64,000 nucleotides of DNA from Tritrichomonas musculus (GCA_039105265.1 JAPFFF010000072.1:186001-250000); one strand, 5' to 3'. Positions 18,185 through 28,867 are shown, counted from the stretch's first letter. A program made the numbers and translations. The notes: generated by a model from the sequence alone, not told the origin.

Positions 18185-21100
18185 ATGGATCTCTCTTCTA
18201 AAGATATTAAATTGCTTTTTATTTGTGATCCTCAAGAAGCAATTGCAAAATGTCAGGAAATCATCTGCTCTGCTTCTAATTTCAGTACCTTTCAAGATTT
18301 TTATAATTATCATCTTCAAAATTCGCATGTTTCAACCTGTCAAAACGAATGGTCAACAAACAGGCAAATGTCAATTCACTGCGATGATTGTTCCAATAGC
18401 AAAAATTCCTGTATTTGCCTTCAATGTTTTTTGAATGGAAATCATCAAGGCCATACATACGTTGTTAACCCCAATTCCGTAGGCAATTGTGACTGTGGCG
18501 ATCTTTCATTATGGAAACGTTCCGGATTTTGCAAACATCACCAAGGATTAGAAAATGATTCGCATCCAGAAAATTATCTTGATGAAAAATTACGAACCGC
18601 CCTAACCGACACAGTATTCAAAGGTGCTTTTTCAGCCATCAAACACCTCACGGAAGATAACGGCGAAAATCTTCCCATTATATTTCAATTCCTTAAATCA
18701 TTTTTAAAATTCGGTGACGGTTTTCGACGGTTACTTGTTATTTCGCTTACTGAACGTATAAACTTCGACAAACTTTTTGATAGCATTTTTGAGGCCACCC
18801 CTGAATTCAATTCGCAACTACAGAAATTTTGCGGTTTGTTAATAAACGATCAACTTTTCAAATACAAATTCTGTTCTGTCGATTCGAGGTTGATGGCCGA
18901 CAAGATCATTCCATGTCGTCTCACTGAAATGGAAACAGGACTCGGAAAAATGAGTAATATTAAGTCCTGGGATTCATTTTGGTTTCATGGATTTCAAAGC
19001 GATTCAATTAAATACTGCATCGATCATAATGGATTCAATTTAATTGAATTTGCCATTCAAATTTTGAATTACATGAAGGAATTGTACTCATTGATGGACA
19101 GGCCACCGAGATCAATACCAGATTTCTTCTACCAATTTCCATCGATTACTAGAGCAACTGTTCATTTGAATGATGACCAAATTCAGAATCTTTTTGACCA
19201 AATATTTGTTGATGTTCTCTCAAAAGGTTCAAAGAAAGGCTTTGAAAAAAGTGGAAAAAATGACACAATTATTTCCACAACTTTTTCTAAAGATACTCGG
19301 CCAGAGTATTTTCAGTATCTATTCGATTTCAACGCCGTTTTTTATGACATTTTCGATGCATTCAAATCAAAGGACAATTTGAAGTTCGACAAAATGTTTG
19401 ATGAATTGAATAGATTAATTGACATAAGGCCAATTTTTCTGTTGGGAAAAAATGCTCATGGTGAGGAGAACGATAAGTTTGTTTCTAAGTTTATTCAAAA
19501 GGACGATCAATTTGAATTCAATGAGATTTTTTATGATTCGTTTGTGAAAGGAGGCTCGTTTTTCATCTCGCATCCGATTGTTCATTCACTCGCTTTCTTG
19601 ATGAGAAACGACGATTTGTCACGAAGGAAAATTGCACAATTCCTGAAGATGGAGAAGTATTCGAATCTTCGTGTTCAGCTTGGAATTTTGGCGGTTAAAA
19701 GTGTCATTTCGCAAATTTGCGTCAATCAGTCGATTGTACCACAAACGAATTTAGGTGCGTTGAATTATTATTACATGTTCGATCGAAATGCAGTCTTTAG
19801 CAATTTTGGAATTCCACTTCTTTTTCCTTTGCTGCAACTTTTGATTGGTCTTCAATGTGATGTGAAATCTGATTTCAATTTGAAAGAATTCTTCGCATTC
19901 GAAGTTGCCAAACAATTCGGTTTCTTCGATTCTGATTCTTTGGACATCGAAGATGGAAACGTGAAGAAAATCATCTTCTCTTTCTTGTATTTCACCTTAC
20001 TGTTGGTAATTGAAAGAACTCTATTCAATTTTGACGGTTATAAATACGTTAGAGAACAGATCATTTTTCAATTGAAAAAAGGAGTGTCAGATTTGAATGA
20101 TCTGAAAAATAAATACGATTTGTTTGTCTGCGATTTAACAGCAGCAACAATTTTGAACAAGGTTGTTTCTGAGGTTTCAACACCAAGACAAAAGGCCAAA
20201 AAAGGTCAAAATAAAAACGGTGGAGAACATGATGTTACTTTCGAATTGAAAGAAGGAATTGATTTCAATTTAATCTCAGCAATCAATTCATTCAATCATG
20301 AAAAAACAATCATGAATGAAATGATTCAAAAACACCCAGAATCATTGATAAAAATTCAGAAATTTGAACCAGAAGAAACGTATTTCTTCAATCAAAACGA
20401 TGAAAATAATTCAAATGATTTGAGTGTCCGTTTGAAAGATTTCCTCTTCACACCAACCGTTTTTGCAATCGTCTATCAAACTTTGAGAAATGACAACTCA
20501 CATAAAGTGGAGTTAAATGAACATCTTGCAATGAACATTCTTGTTTTAATTTCGAAATTTATTCAAGAAAATTCAGATGAAAACGATCCTTCATTTGATG
20601 AGAATTTGCAAATTCAATATGACTCTAAATTGATTGATTTAATTTCAAAATTAAAACGATCTGTTTTTGAATTGAATATTGATTCAAACGAAGAAGCAAC
20701 AATCAAAAACATAATGAATAAAAAGGCCTTTAATTTATTGATGAGGATGAAAATTTCATCAACTGACGAACAGCCGAAATCATTGGTTGATTTACTTCTT
20801 GAAAAAGGAGAAATTGGTAAAAACGTTCTTGATCAATTATGTGTTCAAATCGATGGAATTTCAAATGAACAAGAGAAGGAGGATTTGAACAAGATGAAGA
20901 AGATTCGTGCTCAAAAATTGAAGGAAGATATCATGAACCAATATAAAACAATGACTATGAACTTCAACAAAAACGAAGACGATGAAAATGAAGACGATGA
21001 AACTATATCGAACACTGATAAAGAAATCTGTTCAATTTGCTCAAATGTAAGAAAGAACGAAGTTCTTTCTTATCCATTGTATATTTATCGAACCAAGTTT

Positions 21101-22768
21101 CCATTCATTGTTGATAAACCACCAAATGTAACAATCCCTATTCGAATAGCCATGAAAGAAGCCGATGTTTTTCTCGATGATGACAACATCATGAAAAAGG
21201 AAAATAATCAAGATGATGAAGAAGAGGAAGAAAACATTCCAGATCCAGAGGATGTTTTCGCTCATTTTCTCAGTCAAATTCCTGGTCTTGACATCACGAA
21301 TGATATGAGTGAAGATGAAATTATAGCTCGTCGAGAAAGGATTGAAATGCTTCATCAAACAATCGTTGAACAGTACAACAAAAGGATGGAATTTCTTAAT
21401 GAAAGAAAAAGACAGAGAGAAGAAGAAAGAAAAATTCGTATCCAGAAAGAAAAAGAAGAAAGAATCGAAAGAGAAAAACAGCTTGAAAAACCAGAATTGC
21501 CCGTTACAAAACAATTGACGGCAGGAAATTTGTTCGTCATTCAATTCGGAATTTGTCAGCATTTAGTCCACCATGATTGTGTTGATAAAGAAAACTTCAC
21601 ATGCCCAATTGATAGGTCAATCAAAAACGGTTTCCTGCCAAATATTGACGATCTTTCAAATGATGCTATTTTCTCCGATAAATCGAACTTTGAATTATCA
21701 GAAGAATTGAAGGATTCGTTGAACTTTTTCATTAGTAAATATTCTCTCTTTTTCAAGGCTTTTGATGAGAAAATCGTCGATTTGTTCGTCGAACTTGTGA
21801 AATCAATAAGCGGACTGATTTCGACGTATGAGGTTCGATTGAGGAGTCTTCCCGATTGTCTCGATTCAAAGAAGACAAAATTGTTGTCGAGAAATCTTTT
21901 CTTGACGTGCTGGTACGCTTATCGAATGAAAGGAAAACTGACAATGAAGACCGGTTTTGTCGACGATGTGTCAGAAGACGTTGAATTGAGATTGACCGTT
22001 TTCCAAAAGTTCATTAAAAGATTGATTGAATGCGATGAAATTGAGGAAAGTGTTTCTCAGAAAAAAGAGTTTTTGAACAGAATTATTTCTTCGTTCAAAA
22101 AAGAAAGCAAATTTGAGAACGAGAAAGAATTTTGCTTGTTTTTGAGAAGGGTCTGTTTGGCCGATCATTTCTTGTTGAAACAAGATGAGTCTCAATCGAA
22201 ACTGATTGACTGGGATGACATTTTATCCGTAGAAAATCTTTCACAAAAGTTTGAAGTAACATTCAAAACAGCTGAGTTTGATTTCAAGCCAATCACCTTC
22301 GCAAAACTTCCAAAAGAATTCTTGAGATTCGCACAGGAGCCGTACAACTATCCTGTTGAAAAGACGAATTTTTACACCGTTTTCAACTTGATTGATTATA
22401 ATCAAATGATCAAGAGGTACAACGATTTGGATGAAGAAGATGATTCGAATATTGATTACTCAAGTAGATTGACTTGCTTTAATAGTGGTGTTGCAAAATC
22501 ATTCCTTTCGTTTGCCCAAATGAAACTTTCGAAATTAAACTACCCATCTGTTTTGATTTTCATTGGAAAAGAATCTTCAAACATTTTGATAATTGAAGGA
22601 AAAAGACTCAGAGTCTTGAGACCTTTTTATTTGGACAAATATGGTTGTACTGACATTGGATATGAAAGAAGAGGTCCATTGTTTTTAAATGAAGAAAGAT
22701 ATGATCGTGTGATTGATCAAATTCTTTCTGGTGACTTTTCAAATGGATTGAATTCTTTCTCAACTTGA
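18185..22768 (+). CDS. UBR-box E3 ubiquitin ligase (N-recognin family)
   Basis: 1527 residues. Residues 52-120 form a UBR zinc-binding box, with Cys/His spacing in TCQNEWSTN, IHCDDCSNSKNSCICLQCF, GNHQGHTY, GNCDCGD and GFCKHHQG. UBR boxes bind N-terminal degrons of short-lived proteins. A RING-like region is split: ICSICSNV at about 949, then an acidic and coiled-coil insert of about 170 residues (DDEEEEENIPDPED, then charged R/E repeats), then ICQHLVHHDC at about 1124 and FTCPID at 1140. The C-terminal end (YGCTDIGYERRGPLFLNEER) matches the UBR1-type cap. The order UBR box, long helical middle, RING, cap is that of UBR1-like ligases of the N-degron pathway. An initiator-like TCATTA lies just upstream. 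No ClpS-type domain was identified. Confidence 0.88.
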   Translation: MDLSSKDIKLLFICDPQEAIAKCQEIICSASNFSTFQDFYNYHLQNSHVSTCQNEWSTNRQMSIHCDDCSNSKNSCICLQCFLNGNHQGHTYVVNPNSVGNCDCGDLSLWKRSGFCKHHQGLENDSHPENYLDEKLRTALTDTVFKGAFSAIKHLTEDNGENLPIIFQFLKSFLKFGDGFRRLLVISLTERINFDKLFDSIFEATPEFNSQLQKFCGLLINDQLFKYKFCSVDSRLMADKIIPCRLTEMETGLGKMSNIKSWDSFWFHGFQSDSIKYCIDHNGFNLIEFAIQILNYMKELYSLMDRPPRSIPDFFYQFPSITRATVHLNDDQIQNLFDQIFVDVLSKGSKKGFEKSGKNDTIISTTFSKDTRPEYFQYLFDFNAVFYDIFDAFKSKDNLKFDKMFDELNRLIDIRPIFLLGKNAHGEENDKFVSKFIQKDDQFEFNEIFYDSFVKGGSFFISHPIVHSLAFLMRNDDLSRRKIAQFLKMEKYSNLRVQLGILAVKSVISQICVNQSIVPQTNLGALNYYYMFDRNAVFSNFGIPLLFPLLQLLIGLQCDVKSDFNLKEFFAFEVAKQFGFFDSDSLDIEDGNVKKIIFSFLYFTLLLVIERTLFNFDGYKYVREQIIFQLKKGVSDLNDLKNKYDLFVCDLTAATILNKVVSEVSTPRQKAKKGQNKNGGEHDVTFELKEGIDFNLISAINSFNHEKTIMNEMIQKHPESLIKIQKFEPEETYFFNQNDENNSNDLSVRLKDFLFTPTVFAIVYQTLRNDNSHKVELNEHLAMNILVLISKFIQENSDENDPSFDENLQIQYDSKLIDLISKLKRSVFELNIDSNEEATIKNIMNKKAFNLLMRMKISSTDEQPKSLVDLLLEKGEIGKNVLDQLCVQIDGISNEQEKEDLNKMKKIRAQKLKEDIMNQYKTMTMNFNKNEDDENEDDETISNTDKEICSICSNVRKNEVLSYPLYIYRTKFPFIVDKPPNVTIPIRIAMKEADVFLDDDNIMKKENNQDDEEEEENIPDPEDVFAHFLSQIPGLDITNDMSEDEIIARRERIEMLHQTIVEQYNKRMEFLNERKRQREEERKIRIQKEKEERIEREKQLEKPELPVTKQLTAGNLFVIQFGICQHLVHHDCVDKENFTCPIDRSIKNGFLPNIDDLSNDAIFSDKSNFELSEELKDSLNFFISKYSLFFKAFDEKIVDLFVELVKSISGLISTYEVRLRSLPDCLDSKKTKLLSRNLFLTCWYAYRMKGKLTMKTGFVDDVSEDVELRLTVFQKFIKRLIECDEIEESVSQKKEFLNRIISSFKKESKFENEKEFCLFLRRVCLADHFLLKQDESQSKLIDWDDILSVENLSQKFEVTFKTAEFDFKPITFAKLPKEFLRFAQEPYNYPVEKTNFYTVFNLIDYNQMIKRYNDLDEEDDSNIDYSSRLTCFNSGVAKSFLSFAQMKLSKLNYPSVLIFIGKESSNILIIEGKRLRVLRPFYLDKYGCTDIGYERRGPLFLNEERYDRVIDQILSGDFSNGLNSFST

Positions 22769-22795
22769 ATTATTAAAAATTCATTTTTATTTAAT

Positions 22796-22797
<2 letters not shown>

Positions 22798-22828
<31 letters not shown>
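22798..22828 (+). repeat. T31 homopolymer 30 bp behind the UBR gene
   Basis: 31 uninterrupted T on the coding strand, close behind the stop of the preceding gene. Similar long T tracts follow other genes in this window. Confidence 0.8.
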
Positions 22829-22829
<1 letters not shown>

Positions 22830-23572
22830 GGATAATAAAAACAGCAAAGTTTGTTGGTGATATGACCAACAAACTATATTCTAATTTTGAAAGAAAAAAG
22901 ATTTGAATATATGACTTTTTGATTAAACAGCTTTTTCAAATAAACCCTTTTTGATAAAACAACTTTTTGAATAAATATAATGTTAAACTGGTTAAAATCG
23001 ACTATACAAACTAAAAAAAAAGGTAAAAAATGAAATATTATACGTCAAGCGGAAATAATGAACAAATTATACTAACTTTTTTATTCACATATAAGATTTT
23101 TATTCCCAAATTGGAGATATGAAATAAATATTAACGGATTTGGTAACTGAACTTTTTAAATTAAAAAAAATTTCGTAAAAGACATTGCAACTTTTTCATT
23201 AAAAAAAGATAAAAATTATATTTTTCCCATTAACTTCTATAAAATAGTTAATAGGAAAGAATTAAAATTGTAATTTATTTTTTTATATATAATTTTTTTA
23301 TCCAAATAGCCCCCAAATTTTTACTATTTTTCCCCAAAAATTTCAATTGAATTTTTGCGGCTAAATGTCACCACTCTTTGTGTTAAGTTATAAATTTTGT
23401 AAAATATATATAATTTTATTCATCATCATTTATGAAAGGATAATTATTACAAATAGAAATTTTCATTTGGAAAATTTATTAAAATTTTAAATTGAACGGA
23501 AAAAGGTGGAAATATTTTTTCAATTGAAATTAAAAAGATAAAATCATATCATTTTTAATCAAATCAATAGAA
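22829..23572. other. AT-rich intergenic stretch with one GC-box remnant
   Basis: No coding signal. At about 23310-23370 the phrase ATAGCCCCCAAA, followed by TTTTCCCC and GCGGCTAAAT, recalls the GC boxes at the ends of the 1.14-kb element at 11280. It may be a decayed end of a related element. TCATTT at 23549-23554 is initiator-like, 22 nt before the next ATG. Confidence 0.4.
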
Positions 23573-26500
23573 ATGAGCATAAACTCACACCAATATAAGG
23601 TCATCAATAATAATTTTAAATCCAAATCTTCAGCTATCATTGAAGATCTAGATACCAAAGAACTTTATTTTCAAAAAGAAATAAAATATCAAAAATTAAC
23701 AGAAGAAAAAATCAAGGAAATAATACCGATAATCAAAGATAATCCTACAGTTTTACCTGTTGTTGATTTCCAGTCTTCTGCTGTTCAAAACAATCATCTA
23801 ATTCTTGTTACAAAATATTTGAAAAATGGATCCTTAAAAGAATTCCTAGAAAAGAATAAAAATTGTTTGACTGAAGACAAAAAACAAATTATTATATATG
23901 GAATTGCCTTTGCAATGATGCACTTTCATATACATGATATTTATTCAGGAAATTTAAGCATAGACCATATTTACATTGATGATAATTGCTATCCTTATGT
24001 TGACTTCTCCACATTTTCAAGCTTGAAAGAACAAAATATTGATGATAAAGAAAAATATTTTTTGAAGTCAGAAGATATTTTGTCATTTTTAATTATTTAC
24101 TATGAAGTAATGACAGGTGTTGAAATTTTCATTAATGATCAAAACAAACATATAATACCTGATTTATCATTAATTCAAGATGATGCTCACAAATTATTTT
24201 TACAAAAGAATTGGTCAAATGGAATAAGACAAATCATTTCATTTAGAGAAATTTTCAATGAAATAAATATATTATATTCAGTAGAATTTTTACGATATAA
24301 TTTAATTGTTGATGATTATAAATCATTATATATACACAATTTTAAAAAAGAATCAAATTTATTAGACAATATTGATGATATATACACATATGGAAAATTG
24401 TTGTTGGCCAAATATAAAAAATGTGAAAATTTACTTGATGAAGTAAAGCCATTTTTTAAAAAAGCGGCCAATTCAGGAAATATCGATGCGATGTTTGATT
24501 ATTCAGATGTATTTTATTCAGATAAAAATGATATTTCAGAAAGTTTGCACTATATGAAAAAAGCTGCTGATTTAGGCAAAATTCAAGCAATGCTTTACTA
24601 TGGATTATTATCTAAAAATCAGCAAGATAAAGTTCATTATATTAAAAAATCAGCTGATCTTGGTTCATGCAATTCAATGAGAGTTTATGGAATATATCTT
24701 TTAAATGGAGAAATAATTCAACAAGACATAAATGAGGCTGTCAAATACATCAAAATGTCAGCTGAAAATGGATCAGATGTAGGAATGATTGATTATGCAG
24801 ATATTCTTTTTGTTTGTGATGAAAATCCTCAAAATAAAAAAGAAGCAGCTGAATATTACAAAATTGCCGCTGATTTGGGAAATGAAAAAGGAATAAAAAA
24901 TTATGCTCAAATGCTATATATCGGTGATGGAATTGATGAAAACAAAGTTTTGGCACTCCAATATTTCAAAATATTAGCTGATAAAGGAGACATACATGAT
25001 ATTAGTGATTACATTAATAAATTACTTATAATGAATAAAACAGAAGAAGAAAAATATAAGGAAGCCGCTGATTATATTAAAAAAGAAATAGAAAAAGGGA
25101 ATTATGAACATAAGGAACATTTTTTGAATCTAGTTAGAAAAAATATAGGAATTCCAATTGAAAAAAAGGAAGCTGCACAATACTATAAATTAGCTGCCGA
25201 TATTGGTGAAACAGATAATATATACCTGTACGCTTTGTTATGTGATAATGGAGACATAATTCCAGAAAATAAAGAAGATGCAGCCAAATACTATAAAAAA
25301 GCTGCAGATAATGGAAATGTTGATGCTTTGAATAAATTTGTAAATATGCTCAAAAATGATGAAATAGATTTTGATAAAAAAGAGTCATATAAACAAGTAT
25401 ACTATAAAATGGCAGCAGAAAATGGGAATGTTATAGCAATGAATGAATATGGTATCATTCTTAAAAATGCCGAAAAAGATTATGAAGGAGCAGCTAAGCT
25501 CTTCCATAGAGCTGCAGATAAAGGAAATATTGAAGCAATGTTCAATTATGGAGTTATGTTGAAAAATGGAGAAGGAGTAGCACAAAATGAAGAGGAATCT
25601 GAAAAATGCTTCAAAAATGTAATTGATAGTGACGATTTTATTTCGTTGATATGTTATGCTAAAATGATTAACTCTGATGAAAAAAGTCCAGAAAAAATTG
25701 TAAAAGAATTTCAATATTTAAAAAACCGTTCAGAATTAGGTTTTGAAAATGCTGATTTAGCTCTCAAATCATTAATAAATATTGGAACTGGTAGTCAAGA
25801 TTTCTTAATTGGAAGAACAGAATTTTTTAAAATAGAAGCTGAAAAAGATGATTTTGAAGCCATTTACAAATATGCAACAATGTTGGAGAATGGAATTGGA
25901 GTTCAAGAAAATTATGAAGAAGCAATTAATTATTATAAATATTTAATTGATAAAAAATATTACAGACCAATTGTTGATTTTATCCATTTACTCTCAAGAA
26001 AAGGAAAAGAAATATTTTCGTTAGATGTATTTTCAATGAATGTCGATTATATTCAAAAAGTATTAAAGACAATTACAGATGCTGACCTTGAAAAAGAAAA
26101 ATTAAATGCTAATTATTATAGAATGGCTGCTAATATAGGTGATGTTGATGCAATGCGTATATATGGATATATGCTATCAGATGGATATGGAGTTCCTGCA
26201 AATAAAAAACTTGCAATCAAATATTATAAAATGGCAATTAAAAAAAATGACCCACTGGCAATGTTCTTCTATGCATTAATGCTTAAAAGAGGAGACGGCA
26301 CTGAAATTAACTACAAAGAGGCTGCAAAACTCTACAAAAAAGCTGCAGATATGGGAATAAATGATGCTATGAACAATTATGGTGTGCTTCTTCAATCTGG
26401 ATTAGGTGTTCCAATTGATAAGAAAGAGGCAGCAAAATTTTTTAAAATGGCAGCAGAAAATGATTCAACGAAAGGAATGTTTAATTATGGAAGGATGCTT

Positions 26501-26737
26501 ATATATGGGAATGGAATTCCAGAGAACAAAATTGAAGGTGCATATTATCTAAAAAGTGCTGCAGATAAAAATGATGGAAATGCTGCCCTTTTGTATGCCC
26601 AATTATTAGAAAAAGGAGATGGAATTCCTATTAATCTTGAAGAAGCAAAAAAATATTATCAGATTGCATCAGAAGAAAATAAAGCTGCTAAACTCGAATT
26701 AAGGCGGCTTTGTTATGGCTTTTGTAATGCAATTTAA
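23573..26737 (+). CDS. Pseudokinase with long Sel1-repeat array
   Basis: 1054 residues. Residues 1-260 follow a protein-kinase fold (LVTKYLKNGSLKEFLE hinge, IIIYGIAFAMMHFH helix), but the catalytic loop reads YSGNLSIDHIYI where HRDLKPENIL is expected: catalytic Asp to Asn127, Lys to Ser129, Asn to His132. The DFG motif is DFS (144-146) and no glycine-rich loop is visible. From about residue 285 to the end there are roughly twenty Sel1-like repeats (AAxYYKxAADxGNxxAMxxYGxMLxxGxGV). Sel1 repeats form solenoids for protein-protein contacts. The product is probably a catalytically dead, cytosolic signalling scaffold, an architecture common in trichomonads. Stop TAA. Confidence 0.85.
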   Translation: MSINSHQYKVINNNFKSKSSAIIEDLDTKELYFQKEIKYQKLTEEKIKEIIPIIKDNPTVLPVVDFQSSAVQNNHLILVTKYLKNGSLKEFLEKNKNCLTEDKKQIIIYGIAFAMMHFHIHDIYSGNLSIDHIYIDDNCYPYVDFSTFSSLKEQNIDDKEKYFLKSEDILSFLIIYYEVMTGVEIFINDQNKHIIPDLSLIQDDAHKLFLQKNWSNGIRQIISFREIFNEINILYSVEFLRYNLIVDDYKSLYIHNFKKESNLLDNIDDIYTYGKLLLAKYKKCENLLDEVKPFFKKAANSGNIDAMFDYSDVFYSDKNDISESLHYMKKAADLGKIQAMLYYGLLSKNQQDKVHYIKKSADLGSCNSMRVYGIYLLNGEIIQQDINEAVKYIKMSAENGSDVGMIDYADILFVCDENPQNKKEAAEYYKIAADLGNEKGIKNYAQMLYIGDGIDENKVLALQYFKILADKGDIHDISDYINKLLIMNKTEEEKYKEAADYIKKEIEKGNYEHKEHFLNLVRKNIGIPIEKKEAAQYYKLAADIGETDNIYLYALLCDNGDIIPENKEDAAKYYKKAADNGNVDALNKFVNMLKNDEIDFDKKESYKQVYYKMAAENGNVIAMNEYGIILKNAEKDYEGAAKLFHRAADKGNIEAMFNYGVMLKNGEGVAQNEEESEKCFKNVIDSDDFISLICYAKMINSDEKSPEKIVKEFQYLKNRSELGFENADLALKSLINIGTGSQDFLIGRTEFFKIEAEKDDFEAIYKYATMLENGIGVQENYEEAINYYKYLIDKKYYRPIVDFIHLLSRKGKEIFSLDVFSMNVDYIQKVLKTITDADLEKEKLNANYYRMAANIGDVDAMRIYGYMLSDGYGVPANKKLAIKYYKMAIKKNDPLAMFFYALMLKRGDGTEINYKEAAKLYKKAADMGINDAMNNYGVLLQSGLGVPIDKKEAAKFFKMAAENDSTKGMFNYGRMLIYGNGIPENKIEGAYYLKSAADKNDGNAALLYAQLLEKGDGIPINLEEAKKYYQIASEENKAAKLELRRLCYGFCNAI

Positions 26738-26853
26738 CAAGAACAAATTATAAAAATTAAATAATTACTTTTTATATATATATATATTTGTTCAAAATGA
26801 TATTTGAAAATATAGTTGAGCTTTTTCAGTGATATATACAGGCCATATATTTG

Positions 26854-27342
26854 AAAATATGGCCTGCATAAATCTTTGAAAAGATAATCAATTATTATAT
26901 CTGAGGTTCAAATCCTTAATTAAAAAAAAATATTTTTTTAGATAATTTACAGGTCCCGACATCCAAAATGAGATTTGATGACATCCAAAATGAGATTCTC
27001 TCAATTATTTCAATGCATTCAATTTTTTTATTTTCTATTTTTTCCAATCAAAAAGTTTAGTTATAAATTTTTGATATATTGGAATAAATATTAACAAGCA
27101 TTTGAATTTCTTTAATATCGCTGATCACATTTTGCATATTCATAAATGTGAAAAAAAGTTAATTGAAAAATTCAAATTCATTGAAAAAATTGAGAGAGAT
27201 CTCATTTTGCTTGTCATCAAATCTCATTTTGGATGTCGAGACCTGTAAATTATCTAAAAGAATATTTTTTTTATTAAGGATTTAAACATCAGATATAATA
27301 ATTGATTATCTTTTCAAAGATTTATGCAGCCCATATTTTTGC
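26854..27342. mobile_element. 489-bp foldback element with ~170-bp inverted arms
   Basis: The left arm (26854-about 27025) and right arm (about 27165-27342) are inverted copies about 93% identical by eye, around a loop of about 140 bp. Each arm carries a partial internal duplication of GACATCCAAAATGAGAT. The right arm ends exactly where homology to a DUF3447 gene begins, so the element appears inserted into, or at the breakpoint of, that gene. A separate short hairpin (CAGGCCATAT and ATATGGCCTG, 26840-26866) overlaps the left end. No coding content. Confidence 0.8.
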
Positions 27343-27905
27343 AATTTTTCAAAGACGACATCAAGACATTCTTTTCAAAATCAGCGATATTCAATATTTT
27401 TAAGAGCAACAAAAGGATTTTTTTATTCCTCATTGAGCAACAAATAATAGTTATTGATGAATATATAGCTAAAAAAATTATGAAGACTGATAATTACAAA
27501 ACTTACCAATATCCACAGTATTTCCAACTAGAAATTCAACCATTCATCAATGAGAAATGGTTCCCAAAGTATGATTCGAAAGATTGTGACATAAAGAAAA
27601 ATGGATGGGTTGAAGAGATAAATGAAAAATTGCCAGAAAATTTTAATAGAAAAAGAAATGAAGGGGAAAATTACAGTCAAATCTGTGAATTGATTCGGAA
27701 GGACATGATTACAGAATTTGTTGCATATGTTACTCGAAATAGTGTTTCACTTAATGCAAAAATTCAACCATCAATATATGAAACAAATTCATTTTTACTT
27801 AAAAAGTCAAAAAGATCAAATCAAAATAACCAATAAGATTGTCGACTGACATTGATTGAATATTCAGTATTTTTTGGCTCATTTCAAATATTTTTGAAAT
27901 ATTTT
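27341..27905 (+). pseudogene. DUF3447 gene fragment, 5' truncated and frameshifted
   Basis: Begins at the edge of the foldback element with FFKDDIKTFF, IFNIFKSNKRIFLFLIEQQ and later ENYSQICELIRKDMITEFVAYV and SIYETNSFLLKK, all matching the DUF3447 proteins at 2683 and 59670. After LLKK (about 27810) the frame shifts and resumes as LTLIEYSVFFGSFQIFLKYF up to about 27900, then passes into spacer-type AT repeats. The Met at 27324 lies in the foldback arm and is not a native start. The upstream part of the gene is missing. Confidence 0.8.
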
Positions 27906-28529
27906 TTAAAATGGAATTCAAAAGCATATCTTTCAATGAAGTTCAAAATCATAACTTTCAATACCATTCAAAATCATATTTTTCAATGACATTCAATATC
28001 AGATTCATCAATGACATTCAAAAACATATTTTTAAATAGAATTCAAAAGAATGTTTTTCAATTCAATCATATATTTCAATGAAATTTTGATATAATAATA
28101 TATAAGATAGCATTATATTTGGCAATTGAAAAGGAATGCATTGAAATTATCCAACTTTTATTATCGAATGATAAACTTGATATCAAAATTCTTAATATTT
28201 TCTTTAATATTTACAAAATTTGAAATATTATCTTTCAATATCATTCAAACACATGTCATTCAATGAAATTTCAAATCATATCTTTCAATATAATTTAAAA
28301 TTGTATAATTCAATGAAATTTTAAATTATATCATTTAATGATATTCAAAATCCTATCATTCAACGTAATTTAATATATTATATTTCAGTAGAATTCAAAG
28401 TTATATCTTTCGATGTAATTCAGAATCATATTTTTCAATACCATTCAAAATCATAAATATCAATGAAATTTTGATATAATATATATTTATAAGACAGCAT
28501 TATATCTGGCAGTTGAAAAAGATAGTATA
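27906..28529 (+). repeat. Second spacer/ankyrin-module stretch
   Basis: AATGAAATTCAAAATCAT-type degenerate minisatellite, as in 3.8-8.3 kb. It holds an 84-bp module (28107-28190) and the start of another at 28496. Both modules are preceded by TCAATGAAATTTTGATATAA. The similarity to the first array shows that the arrangement is a family feature. Confidence 0.7.
28107..28190 (+). other. Isolated ankyrin module, second locus (28 codons)
   Basis: Reads IALYLAIEKECIEIIQLLLS and ends NDKLDIKI. Exactly 84 bp, no stop, the same phase and boundaries as the nine modules at 4.2-8.2 kb. Confidence 0.72.
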
Positions 28530-28867
28530 GAAGCTTTTGTAGAGAAGCAAAGAAAGATTCAAAGAATACTTTTGGATTATTTTGATGATACAGGGTATCA
28601 AGATACTATTCAGCAATTGGATCTATATCAATGTTCAAAAAATACATATGATTTTAAAATCATACTTTATCTTATTGTCAATTTTACAAAAGAGATATTC
28701 TTCAATATTTTACCAATTCTGAAATATTCCATATTTTTCGGAGAAACAAACGAATCTTTTTATTTTTAATTGAAGAAAAAACACTAATTCTTGATGAAGA
28801 TATTTCGAAAAGCATGAAACGTTATCCTCATTATTTGGTGGAACGTCACAAACTATCAACTTTGTAA
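28496..28867 (+). pseudogene. Broken ankyrin module joined to a second DUF3447 fragment
   Basis: ALYLAVEKDSIEAF starts as an ankyrin module but runs into VEKQRKIQRILLDYFDDTG, which resembles the N-terminal part of DUF3447 proteins (compare KKKLQEILLDYIDN in the protein at 59670). After LYLIVNF the frame shifts and continues as QYFTNSEIFHIFRRNKRIFL, later SKSMKRYPHYL, with a stop at 28867. Two gene copies therefore seem joined by deletion or unequal exchange. Confidence 0.7.

Noticed and set aside
21041-21562. 173-codon minus-strand frame inside the UBR gene
   Set aside because: Antisense shadow of the acidic and coiled-coil insert. F/I-rich, no motif.
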